64,000 nt of DNA from Bacteroidales bacterium (GCA_015060865.1 SUXS01000004.1:62001-126000); one strand, 5' to 3'; positions 1 through 10,500 are shown, numbered from the stretch's first letter. The notes: generated by a model not told the origin, from the letters alone. Translations and numbers: made by a program.

Positions 1-6
1 CAAACC

Positions 7-1143
7 ATGCCCGGCATATACATCCACGTACCCTTTTGTGAGAGCCGCTGCGCCTATTGCGACTTCTACTCCACCACGCTACTGAGCCATCGCAGCGCCT
101 ATGTCGACATGGTATGCCGCGAGCTGCAGCTGCGCCTGCCCGAACTGCAGGGCGCACCCATCGAAACAATCTACCTTGGCGGTGGCACTCCCTCCACATT
201 AACGATAGAGGAACTTTCCTCCATTCTCACTTCATTACGCAACTTTCATCTTTCATCTTTCAACTTTCAACTTGCTGAAATAACATTGGAAGCCAACCCC
301 GACGACCTCACCGAGGAGTATGTGCAGGGCTTGCGCACGCTGCCCTTCAATCGGGTGAGTATAGGCATACAGTCGTTTCACAACCGTACGCTGCGGCTCG
401 TGGGGCGTCGCCACACGGCACAGGAGGCCATAGAGGCTGTGCATCGCTGCCAGCGGATGGGACTCACCAACATCAGCATCGACCTCATGTATGGCCTGCC
501 GGGCGAGACACTTGATGACTGGGTCTACAGCCTCGACCAAGCCATCGCACTCGGCGTACCCCATATCTCGGCCTATCACCTCACCTATGAGGAGGGCACG
601 CGGCTGTGGCGCATGAAGGAGCAGGGCATCGTCAGCCCCATCGACGAGGAACAGAGCATCCGCGCCTTCGAGCTGCTGCGCGAGAAGCTGCTGGCGGCAG
701 GCTATGAGCACTACGAGATATCCAACTTTGCCCTACCCGGCTACCACTCGCGCCACAACAGCAGCTACTGGCAAGGCATCCCTTATATAGGAATAGGCCC
801 AGGCGCCCACTCCTACGATGGCACCGACCGTCGGTGGAACCTCAGTAGCCTCACCGACTACATCGCCACGCCCGAGGGCGAGGATGTGCCGCACGAGGTG
901 GAGCACCTGACCACCGAGGAGCGCTACGACGAGCGTATCATCACCGAGCTGCGCACGGCACGCGGCATCGACCTCACGAGTCTGCTTGCCGACTTCGGCG
1001 AACGCTACCACACCCACTGCCTACGCTCCGCAACTCCTTATATATATAGAGGCCAACTCGTGCACACCGCCGACAACCACCTGCGCCTTACCCCCGAGAG
1101 CATCTTCATCAGCGATGCCGTAATGCGCGACTTGCTGTATTAA
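7..1143 (+). CDS. hemW: HemW-type radical SAM heme chaperone
   Basis: Radical-SAM protein of the HemW branch of the HemN-like family. HemW proteins bind heme and a 4Fe-4S cluster in the cytoplasm and are thought to hand heme to client enzymes rather than to oxidise coproporphyrinogen. The cluster cysteines are C11, C15 and C18; GGGTPS (residues 58-63) is the SAM-binding stretch; an HNSSYW motif begins at H250, as is typical of HemW. Length is normal and the ATG gives the expected GIYIHVPFC start. Residues of about 80-90 are encoded by CTTTCA/CTTTCAA repeats and look like an in-frame repeat insertion just before the conserved EITLEANPDD. The promoter lies outside the window. Confidence 0.93.
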   Translation: MPGIYIHVPFCESRCAYCDFYSTTLLSHRSAYVDMVCRELQLRLPELQGAPIETIYLGGGTPSTLTIEELSSILTSLRNFHLSSFNFQLAEITLEANPDDLTEEYVQGLRTLPFNRVSIGIQSFHNRTLRLVGRRHTAQEAIEAVHRCQRMGLTNISIDLMYGLPGETLDDWVYSLDQAIALGVPHISAYHLTYEEGTRLWRMKEQGIVSPIDEEQSIRAFELLREKLLAAGYEHYEISNFALPGYHSRHNSSYWQGIPYIGIGPGAHSYDGTDRRWNLSSLTDYIATPEGEDVPHEVEHLTTEERYDERIITELRTARGIDLTSLLADFGERYHTHCLRSATPYIYRGQLVHTADNHLRLTPESIFISDAVMRDLLY

Positions 1144-1242
1144 CTGCTATAGCCTATTTTCCACTCTATTCTACAAAAACTCAAATCCAACATTTATAGA
1201 ATAAAATATCATCAACTTATCGCATATACAGAATTTTATTTC

Positions 1243-1250
1243 TACATTTG
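1243..1250 (+). promoter_or_regulatory. -7 element TACATTTG upstream of the AsmA-like gene
   Basis: TACATTTG matches the Bacteroidota -7 consensus TAnnTTTG and lies 40 bp before the ATG at 1290. No clear -33 TTG is seen at the normal distance. Confidence 0.6.
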
Positions 1251-1289
1251 CGGTAAAACTGAAAACATGTCAATGTTCCTAAGAGCTAT

Positions 1290-3986
1290 ATGAAAAAGTT
1301 TGCTAAGATTACAGGTATTGTACTGGCATGCCTGCTGGGAGTGCTCATCGTAGTGCTCATCGTAGTGCCCATCGCATTCCAAGGTAAGATTAAGGAGATT
1401 GTTATCAGTGAAGGCAACAAGCTGCTGAATGCCGAGTTCGGATTTGACGACCTCAGCATCAGCCTGTTCAGAGAGTTTCCCAAAGCATCAGTGGGCCTCG
1501 AAGGGTTTTGGCTAAAGGGCGTGGGCGACTTTGCTGCTGACACGCTGGTAAGAGCCGGCGATGCCGAGGTGGCAGTGAACGTGATGTCGATATTCGGTAA
1601 CAGCGGATTTGACATCACCAAGATACTACTCAAGGACACCTATGTGAAGGCCATCGTATTGGAAGACGGCAGACCCAACTGGGATGTGATGAAGCCCTCT
1701 GACGAAAAGGAAGAGGAAGACACCACGGCAAGCAGCTTCCGCATATTATTGAAGAAGGTGACGGTGGACAATCTGAACATCATCTACGACGACCGTGAGG
1801 GAGGGATGTATGCCGACATTGCCGACTTCAACGCCACTTGCTCGGGCGACATGGCAGCCGACAACACGCTGCTCGACCTTCAGGCAAGCATAGCGGCTAT
1901 CACCTTCCGCATGGATGGAGTGCCCCTGCTGAGCAAGGTGCGCATGGAGGCCGACCTCAACGTCGATGCAGATCTGGCCAACAGCAAGTTTACCCTCAAG
2001 GAGAACTCCCTATCCATCAATGCCATACAAGCGGCCATCGACGGATGGGTGGCTATGCCCGAGGGAGCGCCCATGGACATGGACATCAGACTCAACACCT
2101 CGGACATCAACTTCAAGGAGATACTGTCACTCATACCGGCCATCTATGCCAAGGACTTTGCCGATCTCAAGGCCGAGGGCAACGTGAGCTTGCAGGCCTT
2201 TGCCAAAGGAAAGCTCGAAGGCGACAGCATAGTGCCACAGTTTGAAGCCGCACTGAAGGTCAACGACGGAAACTTCCGCTACCCTGCCCTGCCTGCAGGC
2301 ATCGATGACATTCAGGTGCTGGCCAAGGTGAGCAACCCCGGTGGAGACATTGACCTCACCGAGGTAGATGTAGAGCAGTTTAGCCTGCAGATGCTCGACA
2401 ACCCCTTCAGCATCACAGCACAAGTGAAGACACCCATCAGCGACCCCGACTTTGCCGTAGCTGCCAAGGGAACACTAGACCTGGGTGAGGTGAAGAATGT
2501 ATATCCCCTCGAAGATATGGCACTCAACGGAGTGCTGAAGGCCAACATGAGTCTGGGCGGCCGCCTGTCATACCTCGACAATGAACAGTATGAGCGCTTT
2601 GCTGCCAATGGCGACATCAGCCTGCGCAACATGCAACTGCAGATGGAAGGCATCCCCGAAGTGAAGATTGAGAAGTCTACCCTATCGTTCACACCGCGCT
2701 ACCTCAACCTGAGCGAAACCCAAGTGCTCATCGGTGAGAACGACCTGACGGCCGACTGCCGATTTGAGAACTACATGGCCTTTGCCCTCAAGGGAAAGAC
2801 ACTGAAGGGACAGCTCAACCTGAAGAGCCGCCACATGAACCTCAACGACTTCATGGGCAGCGATGAGGAGGAAGCCGCAGAAGAGCAGCCCACAGAGCAA
2901 GAAAACACTGCACCTGAAGCAGAAGAGGAAGGCGGAGTAATCGTAGTACCTGAGAATATCGACTTCAACATGAACGTGGACATGGCAGAGATCATATTCA
3001 ATGAGATAAACCTGCGCGACCTCAAGGGTCAACTGAAGGTAAAGGATGGCACTGCCGACATGAGCAACCTATCGGCCAACACCATGGGAGGATCGGTAGT
3101 CATCAACGGAGCCTACTCTACCGCACAGAACCCCAACGAGCCTAAGCTGGATGCAGCATTTGCGCTGAACGAGCTCTCGTTCGCACAGACATTCAAGGAG
3201 CTGGCACTGGTACAGAAGATGGCGCCCATATTTGAGAACCTGGGCGGAAACTTCTCGGGCAAAATTGCCGTAGACACCAAGCTCGACAGTGTGATGTCGC
3301 CACAGTTGAGTACACTCACCGCAAGCGGAAGTCTCAACACACGCAACCTCAACCTCTCGGGGGTAGATATCATAGACAAGATTGCCGATGCTACCAAGCG
3401 CGAGGAGCTGAAGGATATCACCGTGAAGGACCTCAACGTGGACTTTACCATCAAGGATGGACGTATAGCCACAAAGCCCTTCGACATCAAGATGGGTAAC
3501 ACGACCCTGAACCTGAATGGCACTACCGGACTGGACCAAACCATCGACTATGCCGGCAAACTGAAGCTACCCGAGGGAGCGGCCAAGGGTATCAGCACCA
3601 TAGACCTGAAGATAGGCGGCAAGTTCGGTTCGCCCAAGATTACGATAGACACGCAGAGTATGGCCAAGCAAGCCGCATCGGCTGTTGCCGACAAGACGCT
3701 TGATGCTGTAGGGCAGAAATTGGGCATCGACATCAGCAATGCCGAGAAGCAGAAGGAGGAACTGGTGAAGACAGCACAGCAGGCGGCACAGACACTCATC
3801 GCCGAGGCCGAGAAGCAGAAAGCCTCACTGGTGGAAAAGGCGGGCAGCAACGCCATCAAGAAGCTGGCGGCCGAGAAGGCTGGAGACAAACTTATTGCCG
3901 AAGCCAAAAAGCAGGGAGACAAACTCATTGCTGAGGCCGAAAAGAAGGGCAACGAACTGATTGAAAAGGCTAAAGGAAACGAATAA
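1290..3986 (+). CDS. AsmA family envelope protein
   Basis: AsmA-like protein of 898 residues, the family of bridge-like proteins implicated in phospholipid transport and outer-membrane biogenesis. One N-terminal membrane anchor (about residues 7-29) is followed by a long region of repeating beta segments that should sit in the periplasm. An acidic Glu/Ala-rich linker at about 528-550 separates the two halves. The last ~90 residues are a charged coiled-coil tail with repeats of the type KLIAEAxKxGxxLI, which is unusual for AsmA proteins. The marC-like gene follows after 43 bp, so co-transcription is likely. Family assignment is confident; the exact cargo is unknown. Confidence 0.85.
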   Translation: MKKFAKITGIVLACLLGVLIVVLIVVPIAFQGKIKEIVISEGNKLLNAEFGFDDLSISLFREFPKASVGLEGFWLKGVGDFAADTLVRAGDAEVAVNVMSIFGNSGFDITKILLKDTYVKAIVLEDGRPNWDVMKPSDEKEEEDTTASSFRILLKKVTVDNLNIIYDDREGGMYADIADFNATCSGDMAADNTLLDLQASIAAITFRMDGVPLLSKVRMEADLNVDADLANSKFTLKENSLSINAIQAAIDGWVAMPEGAPMDMDIRLNTSDINFKEILSLIPAIYAKDFADLKAEGNVSLQAFAKGKLEGDSIVPQFEAALKVNDGNFRYPALPAGIDDIQVLAKVSNPGGDIDLTEVDVEQFSLQMLDNPFSITAQVKTPISDPDFAVAAKGTLDLGEVKNVYPLEDMALNGVLKANMSLGGRLSYLDNEQYERFAANGDISLRNMQLQMEGIPEVKIEKSTLSFTPRYLNLSETQVLIGENDLTADCRFENYMAFALKGKTLKGQLNLKSRHMNLNDFMGSDEEEAAEEQPTEQENTAPEAEEEGGVIVVPENIDFNMNVDMAEIIFNEINLRDLKGQLKVKDGTADMSNLSANTMGGSVVINGAYSTAQNPNEPKLDAAFALNELSFAQTFKELALVQKMAPIFENLGGNFSGKIAVDTKLDSVMSPQLSTLTASGSLNTRNLNLSGVDIIDKIADATKREELKDITVKDLNVDFTIKDGRIATKPFDIKMGNTTLNLNGTTGLDQTIDYAGKLKLPEGAAKGISTIDLKIGGKFGSPKITIDTQSMAKQAASAVADKTLDAVGQKLGIDISNAEKQKEELVKTAQQAAQTLIAEAEKQKASLVEKAGSNAIKKLAAEKAGDKLIAEAKKQGDKLIAEAEKKGNELIEKAKGNE

Positions 3987-4029
3987 TCAATTATAGAAGA
4001 ATACTTCAAAAAAGAAAACTCACTCACCC

Positions 4030-4638
4030 ATGGGACATTTTAATTTTCAGGAATTCATCAGTGCATTCATCATCATGTTTGCTGTAATTGATGCTATTGG
4101 TGCTACCCCCATTATTATCTCACTCCGCGAGAATGGCAAAACTATCAAGCCCATCAAAGCCACTCTGCTATCACTTCTCTTACTGGTTGCCTTCTTCTAT
4201 GCCGGCGACATGCTGCTGCGACTATTCCATGTAGATATTGCTTCATTTGCCGTAGCAGGATCTATTGTCATCTTTTTGATGGCCATAGAGATGCTGCTCG
4301 ATGTAGAGATATTTAAGTTCAAAGGACCCTCAAGCGAAGCCACCATCGTACCATTGGTATTTCCTCTGTTAGCCGGTGCCGGTTCGTTCACGACCCTACT
4401 CTCGCTCCGCGCCGAATATGCCGATATCAACATTTTGCTTGGGTTGTTTGCTAACATGCTCTTCGTATTGTTTGTACTTACCATGACCGACAAGGTGCAA
4501 CAATGGATAGGCAAAGGAGGTGTATACGTGGTACGAAAGTTTTTTGGTGTAATATTGATTGCAGTAGCAGTGCGCCTGTTTACTGCAAATATTGCAGAAC
4601 TGATAGCCAACATCAGCCAAACGGCCCATGTACAATGA
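4030..4638 (+). CDS. MarC family integral membrane protein
   Basis: MarC/UPF0056 family inner-membrane protein of 202 residues, the normal length, with about six hydrophobic segments. The N-terminal FISAFIIMFAVIDAIGATPI segment is characteristic of the family (residues 9-28), and the central PLVFPLLAGAGSFTTLLSL is the second conserved block. Function is not settled: the E. coli member was first linked to multiple antibiotic resistance but that was not upheld. The short distance to the AsmA-like gene suggests a two-gene unit. Confidence 0.88.
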   Translation: MGHFNFQEFISAFIIMFAVIDAIGATPIIISLRENGKTIKPIKATLLSLLLLVAFFYAGDMLLRLFHVDIASFAVAGSIVIFLMAIEMLLDVEIFKFKGPSSEATIVPLVFPLLAGAGSFTTLLSLRAEYADINILLGLFANMLFVLFVLTMTDKVQQWIGKGGVYVVRKFFGVILIAVAVRLFTANIAELIANISQTAHVQ

Positions 4639-4721
4639 CAAAAATAGGCGTATTAAACATTTATTCCATTTTTTTCGTTCAATTAAACAGCTGATAAGCT
4701 ATATTTTCATAATTTAATCAT

Positions 4722-4729
4722 TATCTTTG
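4722..4729 (+). promoter_or_regulatory. -7 element TATCTTTG before the glycosyltransferase gene
   Basis: TATCTTTG fits TAnnTTTG. It overlaps a possible TTG start at 4727, so translation must begin at the downstream ATG at 4754. Confidence 0.65.
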
Positions 4730-4753
4730 CAGAAAACAAACCAACCCTATACC

Positions 4754-5506
4754 ATGCAAGCTAGCGACAGCGTAGTTATCATACCCACCTACAACGAGAA
4801 GGAAAATATCGAAAATATTATCCGTGCCGTGTTTGGCCTGGAGAAAACATTCCATATACTCATCATTGAGGACGGATCACCCGACGGTACGGCAGCCATC
4901 GTGAAAGAATTACAAAAAGAGTTTCCCGAACGCCTATTTATGATAGAACGTACCGGCAAGTTAGGTCTTGGCACCGCCTATATCTGTGGCTTCAAGTGGG
5001 CTGTAGAACACAAGTATGACTATATCTTTGAGATGGATGCCGACTTTTCGCACAACCCCAACGACTTGCCACGCCTATACAACGCATGTGCAACTGAAGG
5101 TTTTGACGTGGCCATCGGATCCCGCTACGTTAGCGGTGTAAATGTGGTAAACTGGCCTATGGGACGCGTACTGATGTCATATTACGCATCTAAATATGTA
5201 CAGCTCGTCACTGGCATCAAGGTGAAAGATACCACCGCAGGATTCAAATGTTACCGTCGGGAGGTACTAGAGACATTGGAACTCGATAAGGTACGATTCA
5301 AAGGTTATGCCTTCCAGATAGAGATGAAATTTACCGCTTACAAATGTGGATTCAAAATCAAGGAGGTACCCGTCATCTTTGTCAACCGCGAGTTGGGCAC
5401 CTCGAAGATGAACAGTAGCATCTTTGGTGAGGCCGTGTTTGGTGTCATGCGCCTCAGATGGGATGGTTGGTTCCGTAAGTATCCCAAAAGAAACACACAA
5501 GACTAA
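4754..5506 (+). CDS. DPM1-like polyprenol-phosphate glycosyltransferase
   Basis: Family 2 glycosyltransferase similar to dolichol/polyprenol-phosphate mannosyltransferases, which move a sugar from a nucleotide donor to a lipid phosphate at the cytoplasmic face of the membrane. Visible motifs: VVIIPTYNEKENI near the N terminus, IIEDGSPDGT, the DxD-type EMDADFSHNP, and the GSRYVSG and TTAGFKCYRR blocks. No C-terminal membrane segments are present, so it is the short soluble form. The start at 4754 is chosen because an upstream in-frame TTG lies inside the -7 promoter element. A terminator-like hairpin follows at 5515. Confidence 0.9.
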   Translation: MQASDSVVIIPTYNEKENIENIIRAVFGLEKTFHILIIEDGSPDGTAAIVKELQKEFPERLFMIERTGKLGLGTAYICGFKWAVEHKYDYIFEMDADFSHNPNDLPRLYNACATEGFDVAIGSRYVSGVNVVNWPMGRVLMSYYASKYVQLVTGIKVKDTTAGFKCYRREVLETLELDKVRFKGYAFQIEMKFTAYKCGFKIKEVPVIFVNRELGTSKMNSSIFGEAVFGVMRLRWDGWFRKYPKRNTQD

Positions 5507-5514
5507 ATAATCAA

Positions 5515-5548
5515 AGAGGGTGCATCAAGGGATGCCCCTCTTCTCATT
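5515..5548 (+). terminator. Hairpin after the glycosyltransferase gene
   Basis: AGAGGGTGCATC and GATGCCCCTCT pair with one bulged base, followed by a short T-rich stretch. It sits 9 bp after the stop codon. Confidence 0.6.
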
Positions 5549-5606
5549 TTGATTCCATGCTTCAAAAAAGAAGGCAAGATAAAGATTATCGTTGCTCAAA
5601 AAAGAC

Positions 5607-5614
5607 TATATTTG
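5607..5614 (+). promoter_or_regulatory. -7 element TATATTTG for sbcDC
   Basis: TATATTTG is a full match to TAnnTTTG, followed by a ~125-nt leader before sbcD. No TTG at the usual distance. Nothing else was recognised in the 5549-5740 interval. Confidence 0.55.
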
Positions 5615-5740
5615 CAAAACTAACAAACCAAGATATTTTCACGCAAAATACGATGGAATGATATTGGCGAATGCAGACAGGCAGGAACGCCTAATGAAAA
5701 GCACAAGCCAATCAACCACAATCATTTATACCTGACTATT

Positions 5741-7003
5741 ATGAAAATTTTCCATACGGCAGATCTACACCTTGGACAAATTATCTATCAGAATTACGAT
5801 AGAGTCGATGAACATCAGCATTTTTTCCACCAATTGAAAGCCTGGTGTATGGAAGAACGCCCAGACGCCCTATTGGTAAGTGGAGATATCTTTGACATAC
5901 AGCATCCTTCGGCCTCAACGAAGAAGATGTTTAACGAGTTTTTTGTGAATCTGCATCAAGCCTGCCCATCCATGCACATTGTCATTACTGCAGGCAATCA
6001 CGACTCTGCATCAAGGATACAAGCCGACAATTCTATTTGGAAACTGGCCAATACCCATCTGATAGGAAACGCTCCCTCGTCAGATTTACTCAACAGCGAC
6101 ACCCCCAACTGGATGGACAACTATATCATCCGTCTTGATAATGGCTATATCATCGCTCTTCCCTACATGATTGGCGAACACGAGGAGCTGCTCCAAAGAT
6201 TGCTCGACACTATCACCAAAGAGAACACATACGCAAAACCCGTCATCATGATGGGACACCTCGTGGTAACTGGAATGGACCCTATAGGCCACAACTTGGA
6301 GATTGGCAAAATAAGAACGCAAGATACCCATACCTTGGGAAGCGGGTACGACTATCTGGCATTGGGACACATACACAAGCCTCAGACAATAGGTCACCAA
6401 GAGGACTGCATGAAGGAGTGTGTGACCTACCCATCCGGAATCATCCGCTACTCGGGAAGCGCACTGCACGTGAGTTGCGATGAACAGTACCCCCATACAA
6501 TAAGTATGGTAACCATTGACAGGCACGGAGGTGACGTTACCATACAACAGCTCAGAATCGACGAGCTTCGCCATTTCTATACCCTACCAACTGATGGCTC
6601 TTCGTACCAAAGCGAAGAGGAGGCACTTGAGGGAGTAAATGATTTTTGCAAAGAGCATGGCAGAGGATATATCAGATTACAGATAGACTATCATACGGCC
6701 TTAAGTGCCAACTTTACCCAACAGGTATACAGTCTTATAGCACCCTATAACGATGAGGTGCGCTACAATGCCAAGATTATCTGGACTGGAGTTCCAGACA
6801 AGAATGAGCACACCCTGCAAAAACCGGCCTTTGAAGTAGCCGAGCTACAACAGATGACCAATCCCATCAACTTCATAGAAAAAACTTTGGATCAATACCC
6901 TGGTCTGGATTTAGAAGAGTTGCGGTCGGCATTTGAAGAGGTAAAAACAGAGATACAGAAGATGGATGAAGAAAGAAAAGGAAAAGTAAAAAGACAACCA
7001 TGA
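5741..7003 (+). CDS. sbcD: SbcD-type exonuclease subunit
   Basis: Nuclease subunit of the SbcCD (Mre11-Rad50-like) complex, which cleaves DNA hairpins and processes double-strand ends. The metallophosphoesterase motifs are in order: DLHLG (D8, H10), SGDIFD, GNHDS, GHLVV and GHIHKPQ, so the Mn-binding site looks complete. Length (420 residues) is normal. It overlaps sbcC by 4 bp (ATGA), which implies translational coupling. Confidence 0.95.
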   Translation: MKIFHTADLHLGQIIYQNYDRVDEHQHFFHQLKAWCMEERPDALLVSGDIFDIQHPSASTKKMFNEFFVNLHQACPSMHIVITAGNHDSASRIQADNSIWKLANTHLIGNAPSSDLLNSDTPNWMDNYIIRLDNGYIIALPYMIGEHEELLQRLLDTITKENTYAKPVIMMGHLVVTGMDPIGHNLEIGKIRTQDTHTLGSGYDYLALGHIHKPQTIGHQEDCMKECVTYPSGIIRYSGSALHVSCDEQYPHTISMVTIDRHGGDVTIQQLRIDELRHFYTLPTDGSSYQSEEEALEGVNDFCKEHGRGYIRLQIDYHTALSANFTQQVYSLIAPYNDEVRYNAKIIWTGVPDKNEHTLQKPAFEVAELQQMTNPINFIEKTLDQYPGLDLEELRSAFEEVKTEIQKMDEERKGKVKRQP

Positions 7004-10000
7004 GAATCAAAGCATTACATATCAGAAATATTGCCTCTATCGAGAAAGCGGACATCAACTTTGAATCCGAGCTTACCGATAAAGCTACTGGCCTGCCAGC
7101 ATCCATCTTCCTTATATCTGGTGACACTGGCACTGGGAAATCAGTTATCCTTGACGCCATAGCCATGGCTCTATACAAAAAGACACCCCGTATTGTAGGA
7201 GTAGCCAATAGACAAAACAATGATTTCACAGACGAACGAGGTGAAACGATTAGCATACATAGTATCGAGCAGTATACCAGACTAGGTATTTCAGAAAAAG
7301 AGGAATGTTATAGCGAAGTGGTTTTTACAGGCAATGACGGTGTAGAATATTGTGCCCGCCTTAGTTTAGGTTTGATTAAGTCGAGAACCAAAGATGAGAA
7401 CGGGCACTATATTTTAAAACACAGTACCCCCTCATGGACCGTAAGCGTAGGTAATGATGCTCCCATAAATGTTGACAGCCGGACAGGACAACCCATCTTA
7501 AGTGCCGTGGGGCTCACGTTCGAACAATTTGGCCGTATGGCTATGTTGGCCCAAGGACAGTTTGCCTCATTCTTGACAGGAGACAAAAACGAACGCGAAT
7601 CGATCCTTGAACAACTGACCAATACCGAACACTTCACTGCATATGGTGACGCCATAAACAGACTATACCGACAAGCCAATGAGGCCAAGAGGATAGCTGA
7701 AGCCTCTTTCAATGCAGAAAAAGAACATACCCTATCGGTAGAAGCCGTAGAGGAGTTTCAACAAAACCTAAAAAAGTTAGATGAAGAGGAAAAGATTTTT
7801 GCCAAACAGATCTTTGTTGCTGAATACAAAATAAAACTGTTGGATTCACTTGAGCAAGACCATCGTACGAAGGCCAAGTCGCTTGAACATAAACTTCAAT
7901 TGGAAGCCGAAATGCAGAGCGACAGCTACAAAGACAAGAAAACATTTTTGCACGATTGGGAATCGACAGCTACTGAGCGACAACGTATTGTAGACTTGAA
8001 CACAGCTCAAAAAACATTGCACGAAGCACAGGTTAAAGACAAAACTCTACAGGCACAATTTCTCCAACTTGCCTCTGACTTAAAAGCACGAGAGGTAGAA
8101 GTCGCCGCACAGGAGTTGAACATTGGAGAGGAAAGAGCCTGGCTTGACAAACAAGCAGAACGTGACACGTTGTATATGACCTATCCCGAAACAAAGGCCC
8201 AAATAGAACAAATAAAACAACAACTGAATAGAAAAAAGGAAATCGCCCAAAATATAGAAAAAGAGAAAGGAAAGACTGCCGAACTACAACAGAAAGCTAC
8301 GCACTTGAAGGCACAAGCTGAGGCGACAAGCAAAGCCGTCAATGAGTTGCAGGCTGCCATTGACAACATCATAGAGCAACGCAAACTGTTGAATCCCGAA
8401 GAGACAAACAAACAAACCATTGCCATCACACAGGACATCAATGCGCTACAAAACCTCAAAGAACGCATCGAATCACATCAAGCTAACCTTGAGGTGGTTC
8501 ATTTAAACCAGTCGAGCATACAGAAGGAGACTGTCGAGTTAGAACAACTCAAAGGAATAATGGAAGAGGAAGGCAAGAGATTTGAGGCTGCTCGCAAAGA
8601 CGCTGAAGCAGCCAATGCTCGACTCACCACGATGGGAGAAAGTCTTAAGGATACACTCAAAAACCTACGCAAGAGACTGGACAATGAGAAGGAAGAATAT
8701 TGCCCATTGTGCGGACAAAAATTAGAAAGGATCTATAACGAAGAGGACTTTATAGGTATGCTCTCACCTATCGAAAAGGAGCAGCAAAGGTTGGCCAAGG
8801 TAAGCGCCACTGCAGAATCGGCATACAATGCAGCAAAGAGCAAGCACGATACAGCTGCCGGTGCCTTAAACGCCAAGAAGCATCAATTAGTCCAATTCAT
8901 CAAGCAGATTGAAGAAGAAGAGATACGCATACGCCACATGGCTACGGAGAAAGGCTTGGAGTTAGGAAAGACATTTGAGACCAAGGCTCTGCTTGGAGCC
9001 CTACGTACACTCACAAGCAGCAAGGAGGAAGAAAAAAAACTACTCGAACAAAAACAATCCCAACTCAATGCTTTGCAGACCCAACAGAATGAACTGCTTG
9101 CAAAGAAACGAAGCCTTGACAATGAAAAATCAGAAGCCGACAAACAGTTTGCTGCAGCCGAGAATGTACTCAACAACAATGGTGCTGCCATTACCCGACT
9201 AACCATGGATGCCGAAAGCATCGGAAGCGAAATCATCAGATTGCGTACCTGCATATCGACAAAACTCGACAGATACTATCCTAATTGGATAAGCGATATG
9301 GATAGTACACTGACACAATTTATCCGCGATGCCGAGAGTTACATGGAGCGTAAAAAGGCATTGGAAAAACGTATCCATCACATGGAAATTGCCCGAAACA
9401 CCATCACGACACTGCAGTCACAATACGAGACATTGCACACGGAGTATCCTGACAGTGAAGCTACGGGCACCCCACTGAAGTATGACTGCCCAAGCATCAT
9501 GGATGCATGGGCAAAACTGACGAACCAAATACGTAGTCTGAAGGCTGAAATCAAGATACAGAACGAACGTATCAGTGAATGTAACAAGACCCTCGAGAAA
9601 TATTATTCAATTACAGGAAAAGACAAGACTTATCTCACCTCAATAAGTAATAGAAGTAATGAGTTGGAGACAGTACGCCAATACATCAAATCCATCGATG
9701 AGAACCTGAAATCACATACAGACACCATCAATGCCGCAGAAGAACGCATCAAGGAAGTGATGGCTAAACTTGATGCGACAGATGACAGTAACCTCCCCAA
9801 CAAAGAGGAGCAACAGCGCATTAAACAAGAAGCTAATGCTCGAAAAGAAGATATTATAGGTCTAATCGGTTCAATCAAACAAAAGCTCACCGAGAACGAT
9901 ACTAACATAGCAAGACGCAATAAGGCCGAGGAAGACTTGAAAGCAGCTGTCGTCAAATACAACAAATGGGAACTGCTAAACCGCTACTTCGGAGGTACCC

Positions 10001-10479
10001 GGTTCCGCACATTAGTGCAAACCTATGTACTACGTCCACTACTGAACAATGCCAACATTTACCTAGAGAAGATTACCGACCGCTACAAACTTACTTGCAG
10101 GGAGGAAAATGCCCAACTATCCATCCTTGTACACGACCTTTATAATAAGGGCAACGTGCGTAGTGCCACCATACTATCGGGTGGCGAGCGGTTTATGATA
10201 TCACTCGCGCTTTCGCTTGCACTATCATCACTCAACCGTCCGGATATGAATGTCAATATTCTTTTCATCGACGAAGGATTTGGGACACTTGACGAGAAGA
10301 ATCTTGATTCTGTAATGTCTACGCTGGAAAAACTCCAGGAGATAGCCGGACAGAGTAACCGACGGGTAGGTATCATATCACACCGCGAAGAGCTGAACGA
10401 ACGCATCCCCGTACAAATTCAAGTAAGACGACGGGGAGAAGGCCGCAGTGTAGTAGAAATAAAGAATACACAAATGTAA
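7000..10479 (+). CDS. sbcC: SbcC-type SMC-like ATPase
   Basis: ATPase subunit of SbcCD, 1159 residues. The Walker A GDTGTGKS is at residues 41-48, the ABC signature LSGGE at 1059-1063 and Walker B ILFIDE at 1087-1092. Between them lie two long coiled-coil arms separated by the zinc hook CPLC at 568-571, which lets two molecules dimerise through Zn. All functional parts of the family are present. A PL11 lyase gene starts 21 bp downstream on the same strand although the functions are unrelated. Confidence 0.95.
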   Translation: MRIKALHIRNIASIEKADINFESELTDKATGLPASIFLISGDTGTGKSVILDAIAMALYKKTPRIVGVANRQNNDFTDERGETISIHSIEQYTRLGISEKEECYSEVVFTGNDGVEYCARLSLGLIKSRTKDENGHYILKHSTPSWTVSVGNDAPINVDSRTGQPILSAVGLTFEQFGRMAMLAQGQFASFLTGDKNERESILEQLTNTEHFTAYGDAINRLYRQANEAKRIAEASFNAEKEHTLSVEAVEEFQQNLKKLDEEEKIFAKQIFVAEYKIKLLDSLEQDHRTKAKSLEHKLQLEAEMQSDSYKDKKTFLHDWESTATERQRIVDLNTAQKTLHEAQVKDKTLQAQFLQLASDLKAREVEVAAQELNIGEERAWLDKQAERDTLYMTYPETKAQIEQIKQQLNRKKEIAQNIEKEKGKTAELQQKATHLKAQAEATSKAVNELQAAIDNIIEQRKLLNPEETNKQTIAITQDINALQNLKERIESHQANLEVVHLNQSSIQKETVELEQLKGIMEEEGKRFEAARKDAEAANARLTTMGESLKDTLKNLRKRLDNEKEEYCPLCGQKLERIYNEEDFIGMLSPIEKEQQRLAKVSATAESAYNAAKSKHDTAAGALNAKKHQLVQFIKQIEEEEIRIRHMATEKGLELGKTFETKALLGALRTLTSSKEEEKKLLEQKQSQLNALQTQQNELLAKKRSLDNEKSEADKQFAAAENVLNNNGAAITRLTMDAESIGSEIIRLRTCISTKLDRYYPNWISDMDSTLTQFIRDAESYMERKKALEKRIHHMEIARNTITTLQSQYETLHTEYPDSEATGTPLKYDCPSIMDAWAKLTNQIRSLKAEIKIQNERISECNKTLEKYYSITGKDKTYLTSISNRSNELETVRQYIKSIDENLKSHTDTINAAEERIKEVMAKLDATDDSNLPNKEEQQRIKQEANARKEDIIGLIGSIKQKLTENDTNIARRNKAEEDLKAAVVKYNKWELLNRYFGGTRFRTLVQTYVLRPLLNNANIYLEKITDRYKLTCREENAQLSILVHDLYNKGNVRSATILSGGERFMISLALSLALSSLNRPDMNVNILFIDEGFGTLDEKNLDSVMSTLEKLQEIAGQSNRRVGIISHREELNERIPVQIQVRRRGEGRSVVEIKNTQM

Positions 10480-10500
10480 CTGCAAAAAGGGATACGAACA

